Positions 7,566 through 11,351 of a DNA stretch of 11,351 nt are shown in pieces. Origin of the DNA: Vitreoscilla sp. (GTDB lineage Bacteria; Pseudomonadota; Gammaproteobacteria; Burkholderiales; Burkholderiaceae). A program made the position numbers and the translations under genes. The stretch lies in contig JACMOG010000115.1 in NCBI GenBank assembly GCA_014378125.1, positions 1-11,351 on the forward strand, written 5' to 3'. The notes beneath the pieces were generated by a model that was not told the origin of the DNA, did no database searches, and saw only the letters and a list, made by a program, of their open reading frames with translations. Position 1 is the first letter of the stretch; every line of letters begins with the position of its first letter.

Positions 7566-9236
7566 TCAGGCGGTGGTCGCGCCCTTCAGCTGGAGCTCTT
7601 CGATCATCTGGTCACGCATCACGAACTTCTGCGCCTTGCCCGTCACCGTCATGGGCAACTCCTGCACGAAGCGCACGTAGCGAGGCACCTTGTAGTGCGC
7701 GATCTGGTCGCGGCAGAAGTCCCTGATCTCGTCCTCGACGCCCACCTCGCCCGGCTTCAGCACGATCCAGGCGCACACCTCCTCGCCGTATTTCACGTCG
7801 GGCACGCCGAACACCTGCACCGACTGCACCTTCGGGTGGCGGAACAGGAACTCCTCGACCTCGCGCGGGTAGACGTTCTCGCCGCCGCGAATGAGCATGT
7901 CCTTCACGCGGCCGACGATGTTGCAGTAGCCGTCCTCGTCGAGGGTGGCCAGGTCGCCGGTGTGCATCCAGCCGTCGACGACGGCCTGGCGCGTGCGCTC
8001 CTCGTCGCCCCAGTAGCCCGACATCACCGAGTAGCCGCGCGTGCACAGCTCGCCCTTATCGCCCACCGCCACCACGTTGCCGTCCAGGTCGATCACCTTG
8101 CATTCCAGGTGCGGCTGCACGCGGCCCACGGTGGTGGTGCGGCGATCCAGCGGGTCGCTGGTGGAACTCTGGAACGACACCGGCGACGTCTCCGTCATGC
8201 CGTAGGCGATGGTGACCTCGCCCATGTGCATGCGCGACACCACCTGCTTCATCGTCTCGATGGGGCATGGCGATCCGGCCATGATGCCGGTGCGCAGCGA
8301 CGACAGGTCGAACTCGGAAAAGCGCGGATGCGCCAGCTCGGCGATGAACATCGTGGGCACGCCGTGCAGCGCGGTGCAGCGCTCCTCGGCCACGGCGGAC
8401 AGCGCGGCCACCGGGTCGAAGGCCCCGCCCGGAAACACCATCGCCGCGCCGGTGGACACCGACGCCAGCACCGCCAGCACCATGCCGAAGCAGTGGTACA
8501 GCGGCACCGGGATGCACAGCGAGTCGCTCTCGGAGAAGTCCATCGCCATCGCGATGAAGCGGCCGTTGTTGACCACGTTGTGGTGGGTGAGCGTAGCGCC
8601 CTTGGGGTTGCCCGTGGTGCCGCTGGTGAACTGGATGTTGATCGGCTCGTGGGCCAGGCAGTCGACGAACGGCACGGGCTCGGCGCGGCCACGCGCCAGC
8701 ACGTCGGCGTAGTTGAGCATGCCCTCGGTGCGCTCGTCGCCCATGCGCACGATGAACTCCAGCGCGGGCAGCTCGGGGCGGACCTTCTGCAACATCTCGA
8801 GGTACATCGAGGTCTTCAGCCGCTCGGCCGAGACGATGGCGCGGCATCCGGACACCTGCAGCGCATACGCCAGCTCGGACAGCCGATAGGCCGGATTGAT
8901 GTTGACCAGGACCAGGCCCTGGCGCGCGGTGGCGAACTGCGTCACGAGCCACTCGACGCGGTTGGGCGACCAGATGCCCACGCGGTCGCCCTTGGCCAGC
9001 CCCAGCGCCGCCAGGCCGGCGCCGAAGGCGTCGACCTCGGCCAGGAACTCGCGCCAGTTCCAGCGCACGCCCTGCTCGCGGAACACGACCGCGGGGCGGG
9101 CCGGGTAGGCCTTGGCGGTGTCGGCAAGCAGGCCGTAGATCGTCGCGTCGGACAGGGGGATGTCGGTCCATCCCTGCACGTGCGACAGGCCGGCGATGGG
9201 GAACTGCGGCGTGCGGGCCTTCGTTGCGTCGTTCAT
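7566..9236 (-). CDS. AMP-dependent fatty-acyl-CoA synthetase (ACSF2-like acyl-CoA ligase)
   Basis: A 556-residue adenylate-forming ligase that activates a carboxylic acid with ATP to an acyl-AMP and then to the acyl-CoA, feeding beta-oxidation or related pathways. The ATP-binding motif [10 protein letters not shown] is at 204-213, followed by HGVPTMF (291-297), the YGMTETSP motif (345-352), HTGD (425-428), [16 protein letters not shown] (442-457) and the A10 lysine Lys534 in TVTGKAQKF. All catalytic landmarks are present and the length is complete. The overall pattern is closest to medium-chain ACSF2-type ligases common in betaproteobacteria; chain length is not deducible. GGAGA eight to nine bases before the ATG supports this start. 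Two overlapping palindromes in the 136-base leader suggest control by a dimeric repressor. The upstream gene on the strand is tatD, functionally unrelated. Confidence 0.93.
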   Translation of the reverse strand: MNDATKARTPQFPIAGLSHVQGWTDIPLSDATIYGLLADTAKAYPARPAVVFREQGVRWNWREFLAEVDAFGAGLAALGLAKGDRVGIWSPNRVEWLVTQFATARQGLVLVNINPAYRLSELAYALQVSGCRAIVSAERLKTSMYLEMLQKVRPELPALEFIVRMGDERTEGMLNYADVLARGRAEPVPFVDCLAHEPINIQFTSGTTGNPKGATLTHHNVVNNGRFIAMAMDFSESDSLCIPVPLYHCFGMVLAVLASVSTGAAMVFPGGAFDPVAALSAVAEERCTALHGVPTMFIAELAHPRFSEFDLSSLRTGIMAGSPCPIETMKQVVSRMHMGEVTIAYGMTETSPVSFQSSTSDPLDRRTTTVGRVQPHLECKVIDLDGNVVAVGDKGELCTRGYSVMSGYWGDEERTRQAVVDGWMHTGDLATLDEDGYCNIVGRVKDMLIRGGENVYPREVEEFLFRHPKVQSVQVFGVPDVKYGEEVCAWIVLKPGEVGVEDEIRDFCRDQIAHYKVPRYVRFVQELPMTVTGKAQKFVMRDQMIEELQLKGATTA

Positions 9237-9311
9237 CGGCTGTCTCCGTCTCGTTGTGCGGCAGCGCCGGGCTGGGGAGCGCGGCGCGCGTTTCGAGCAG
9301 ATTAAACCAGC

Positions 9312-9333
9312 TTCGTGAACACGAACCGCGGTT
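9312..9333 (-). promoter_or_regulatory. Overlapping palindromes upstream of the acyl-CoA ligase, candidate operator
   Basis: TTCGTG-AA-CACGAA (9312-9325) is a perfect 6-base inverted repeat with a 2-base centre. It shares two bases with AACCGCGGTT (9324-9333), a perfect 10-base palindrome. Both lie 76-97 bases ahead of the ligase ATG, between a possible -35 (TTGTCC, 9340-9335) and an AT-rich stretch (TTTAAT, 9306-9301). Acyl-CoA ligase genes are often controlled by TetR-type regulators that bind such symmetric sites. The spacing of the promoter-like boxes (28 bases) is not standard. Confidence 0.4.
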
Positions 9334-9372
9334 TGGACAAAGCTTCGTAACGACGCGAACGCGCGAGCGATG

Positions 9373-10149
9373 TCAGCCCGGCAGCTTGAACAGGCGCCGG
9401 CTGTTGGCGCTGGCCTGCGCGGCGAGCGCCGCCGGCTGCAGCCCCTTCAACTCGGCGACGGCCTGGGCCACGAACGGCAGCAACGCCGGCTCGTTGTACG
9501 GCCGCGTCTTGCCGGCGTTCTTCGGACGCAGGTAGGGCGCGTCGGTCTCCAGGTGCAGCCGGTCGGCGGGAATCACGCGCAGCGCGTCGCGCAACGCCGC
9601 GCCGCGCGCCGCGTCGGTCACCCAGCCGGTGGTGCCCATGTCGGAGCCCAGCGCGAGATACGCCTCGGCCTCGGCCGCGCCGTCGGTGAAGCAGTGCACG
9701 ACGCCGTGCGCGCCCGCCGCGGCCGCGTCGCGCAGCATCGCCACGAAGTCGTCGAAGGCGTCGCGGCTGTGCAGGAACAGCGGCTTGTCCAGGCGCACGC
9801 CGGCGGCGACCTGCGCCTCGAAGGCGCGGCGTTGATCCTCGCGCGGCGAGAACATGCGGTTGTAGTCGAGGCCGCATTCGCCCACGGCCACCACGCGCGC
9901 GTCAGCCCACAGGGGCTCGAACTGCGCGGCCGAAGTGTCGGTCCAATGCCTGGCGTCGTGCGGGTGCACGCCCGCGGTGGCCCACACCTGCGCGTGTTCG
10001 CGCGCGAACGCTAGCGCGAGCTCGCTGGCGTGCAACGAGGTGCCGGTGGCCAGGATGTGGGTGACGCCGGCGGCCGCGGCGCGGGAGAGCAGCTCGGCGC
10101 CCAGGCCCTTGAGCTGCGATGAGTGGAAGTTGACGCCGATATCGATCAT
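9373..10149 (-). CDS. tatD: TatD family metal-dependent deoxyribonuclease
   Basis: A 258-residue TIM-barrel metallohydrolase matching E. coli TatD (260 residues) along its whole length, including the divergent opening IDIGVNF where paralogues such as YcfH/YjjV have a D-x-H-x-H motif. TatD is a 3'-5' exonuclease acting on DNA and RNA, implicated in repair of oxidative damage and in apoptosis-like DNA fragmentation in eukaryotes. Metal and catalytic positions are present: Glu91 (GECGLDYNR), His127 (FLHSRDA), His152 (VVHCFT) and Asp203 (LETDAPYL). GVHPHD (60-65) is also typical. The ATG at 10149 gives the exact family start; an in-frame ATG at 10329 lies inside the upstream dehydrogenase. No strong ribosome binding site is visible. 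The neighbours are metabolic genes on the same strand, with no tatABC. Confidence 0.93.
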   Translation of the reverse strand: MIDIGVNFHSSQLKGLGAELLSRAAAAGVTHILATGTSLHASELALAFAREHAQVWATAGVHPHDARHWTDTSAAQFEPLWADARVVAVGECGLDYNRMFSPREDQRRAFEAQVAAGVRLDKPLFLHSRDAFDDFVAMLRDAAAAGAHGVVHCFTDGAAEAEAYLALGSDMGTTGWVTDAARGAALRDALRVIPADRLHLETDAPYLRPKNAGKTRPYNEPALLPFVAQAVAELKGLQPAALAAQASANSRRLFKLPG

Positions 10150-10164
10150 GCGGGAATTATCGAG

Positions 10165-10229
10165 GGGTCTGGCACCCGCCCGGGACGTCATCGGCCGCCG
10201 GGCGAGGCTGTCTGGCGGCAGCCAGACCC
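10165..10229. repeat. 9-base inverted repeat spanning the gap between dehydrogenase and tatD
   Basis: GGGTCTGGC (10165-10173) is the exact reverse complement of GCCAGACCC (10221-10229). The second arm is also used by the local hairpin at 10210-10227, because GTCTGGC occurs at both 10167-10173 and 10210-10216. Two mutually exclusive foldings of the transcript are therefore possible. It may be a repetitive extragenic element or a simple duplication of a terminator arm. Confidence 0.5.
10210..10227 (-). terminator. Perfect hairpin after the aldehyde dehydrogenase
   Basis: On the minus strand, four bases after the TAA at 10232, GTCTGGC and GCCAGAC form a perfect 7-base stem with a TGCC loop. Its position suits termination or 3'-end protection of the dehydrogenase message. 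No U-tract follows, so it is not a canonical intrinsic terminator. Confidence 0.4.
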
Positions 10230-10231
10230 GT

Positions 10232-11351
10232 TTAGACCCCGACGATGGACACCGCCTTGGTGACCAGGTACGACTCCAGCGCCTCCGGGCCGCCTTCGGT
10301 GCCGTAGCCCGAATCCTTGACGCCGCCAAACGGCATCTCGGGCGACGGCGCGGCCGGCTGGTTGATCCACAGCATGCCCAGCTCCAGGCGCTGGCCCAGG
10401 ATGTGCGCGGTCTTGATCGACTTGGTGAACGCGTATCCGGCCAGGCCGTACGGCAGGCGGTTGGCCTCGGTGATGGCCTCGTCCAGCGTGTCGAACGCGC
10501 GGATGGCGGCCACCGGGCCGAAGGGCTCGTTGTTGAACACGTCGGCGTCCAGCGGCACGTCGGTGATCACGGTCGGTGCGAAGAAGTTGCCGGTGGAGCC
10601 CACGCGCTCGCCGCCGGTGGCGATCTTGGCGCCCTTGGCGCGCGCGTCGTCCATCACCTTGGCCATGGCCGTGAGGCGGCGGTCGTTGGCGAGCGGCCCC
10701 AGGCTGGTGCCTTCGGCCAGGCCGTCGCCCAGCTTCAGGCCCTGCGCGTGCTTGACCAGCGCGGCGGCGAACTCGTCGCGCAGGCTGCTGTGCACCAGGA
10801 AGCGGGTGGGCGAGATGCACACCTGGCCCGCGTTGCGGAACTTGGCGGCGCCGGCGGCCCGGACGGCCAGCGCCACGTCGGCGTCCTCGGCCACGATCAC
10901 CGGGGCGTGGCCGCCGAGTTCCATCGTGACGCGCTTCATGTGCTGGCCGGCGAGCGCCGCCAGCTGCTTGCCCACCGGCGTGGAGCCGGTGAACGTGACC
11001 TTGCGGATGATGGGGCTGGCGATCAGGTAGCTGGAGATCTCGTGCGGATCGCCGAAGACCAGGCCCACGGTGCCGGCCGGCACGCCGGCGTCGACGAAGG
11101 CCTGCAGCACCGCCGCAGGCGAGGCCGGGGTCTCTTCGGGCGCCTTCACCAGGAACGAGCAGCCCGTGGCCAGCGCCGCGCCGAGCTTGCGCACGATCTG
11201 GTTGATGGGGAAGTTCCACGGCGTGAACGCGGCGACGGGGCCCACCGGCTCCTTCAGCACCAGTTGCTGCGCGGCCGGGTTGCGCGACGGCACGATGCGG
11301 CCGTAGACGCGCATGCCCTCATCGGCGAACCACTCGATGATGGCGGCGCCG
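10232..11351 (-). CDS. NAD(P)-dependent aldehyde dehydrogenase, succinate-semialdehyde type (N-terminus beyond window)
   Basis: The last 372 residues of an aldehyde dehydrogenase; the frame is open at base 11351, and roughly 100 N-terminal residues should lie outside. The enzyme oxidises an aldehyde to its acid with NAD(P)+. Numbering within the fragment: TPWNFP with Asn46 (oxyanion hole), the cofactor-binding Lys69, FTGSTPVG (120-127), the general base Glu144 in MELGG, and the nucleophile Cys178 in [15 protein letters not shown] and the closing [15 protein letters not shown] are also standard. The KAPEETP and [10 protein letters not shown] segments resemble proteins named succinate-semialdehyde dehydrogenase in Burkholderiales, but the aldehyde substrate is not fixed by these motifs. 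The ATG at 11314 is not the start, because family-conserved sequence (IIEWFADEG) continues upstream of it. It ends in TAA followed by a hairpin. Confidence 0.9.
   Translation of the reverse strand, partial: GAAIIEWFADEGMRVYGRIVPSRNPAAQQLVLKEPVGPVAAFTPWNFPINQIVRKLGAALATGCSFLVKAPEETPASPAAVLQAFVDAGVPAGTVGLVFGDPHEISSYLIASPIIRKVTFTGSTPVGKQLAALAGQHMKRVTMELGGHAPVIVAEDADVALAVRAAGAAKFRNAGQVCISPTRFLVHSSLRDEFAAALVKHAQGLKLGDGLAEGTSLGPLANDRRLTAMAKVMDDARAKGAKIATGGERVGSTGNFFAPTVITDVPLDADVFNNEPFGPVAAIRAFDTLDEAITEANRLPYGLAGYAFTKSIKTAHILGQRLELGMLWINQPAAPSPEMPFGGVKDSGYGTEGGPEALESYLVTKAVSIVGV

Noticed and set aside
7533..9305. A 590-codon open frame on the plus strand opposite the acyl-CoA ligase
   Set aside because: It reads as His/Arg/Ala-rich low-complexity sequence without domains, the usual mirror of a GC-rich gene; the minus strand carries a full set of ligase motifs.

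Overview
The window is a stretch of high-GC chromosome, most likely from a betaproteobacterium of the order Burkholderiales. This rests on the GC content (about 70-78% in the sampled coding lines), the dense packing, and the style of the proteins (E. coli-like TatD, Burkholderiales-style acyl-CoA ligase and aldehyde dehydrogenase). There is no rRNA marker, so the assignment is an inference. No tRNA, CRISPR array, transposase or phage gene was found.

Left part (1-5291). The window opens inside a small exported protein on the minus strand. Diverging from it is a run of six plus-strand genes with very tight spacing: an exported nucleoside-hydrolase-like protein (307-1428), a spermidine-synthase-like protein (1448-2203), a glyoxalase/bleomycin-resistance (VOC) protein (2200-2565), a DHA2-type MFS exporter (2600-3643), a MerA/RclA-like FAD disulfide oxidoreductase (3640-5010) and a [2Fe-2S] ferredoxin (5007-5291). 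Three junctions are 4-base GTGA/ATGA overlaps, so at least two sub-units (1448-2565 and 2600-5291) look translationally coupled. The exporter has lost about five transmembrane helices through an in-frame deletion, while its downstream partners look intact. The oxidoreductase-ferredoxin pair reads as a small redox module.

Middle part (5292-6497). GC drops to about 55-60% in sampled lines. Two minus-strand genes lie here: a 217-residue protein with a GNAT-like C-terminal half, followed 37 bases later by a 92-residue helical protein of no recognised family. The pair has its own plausible promoter with a direct repeat in the spacer. It is the best candidate for an undescribed two-gene system, possibly toxin-antitoxin-like, and looks acquired.

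Right part (6498-11351). Ordinary metabolic genes: an aldo/keto reductase (plus strand), then on the minus strand an ACSF2-like fatty-acyl-CoA ligase, tatD, and the C-terminal 372 residues of a succinate-semialdehyde-type aldehyde dehydrogenase cut by the window edge. The gap ahead of the ligase holds two overlapping palindromes that could be an operator. The gap between the dehydrogenase and tatD holds a hairpin plus a longer inverted repeat that competes for the same arm.
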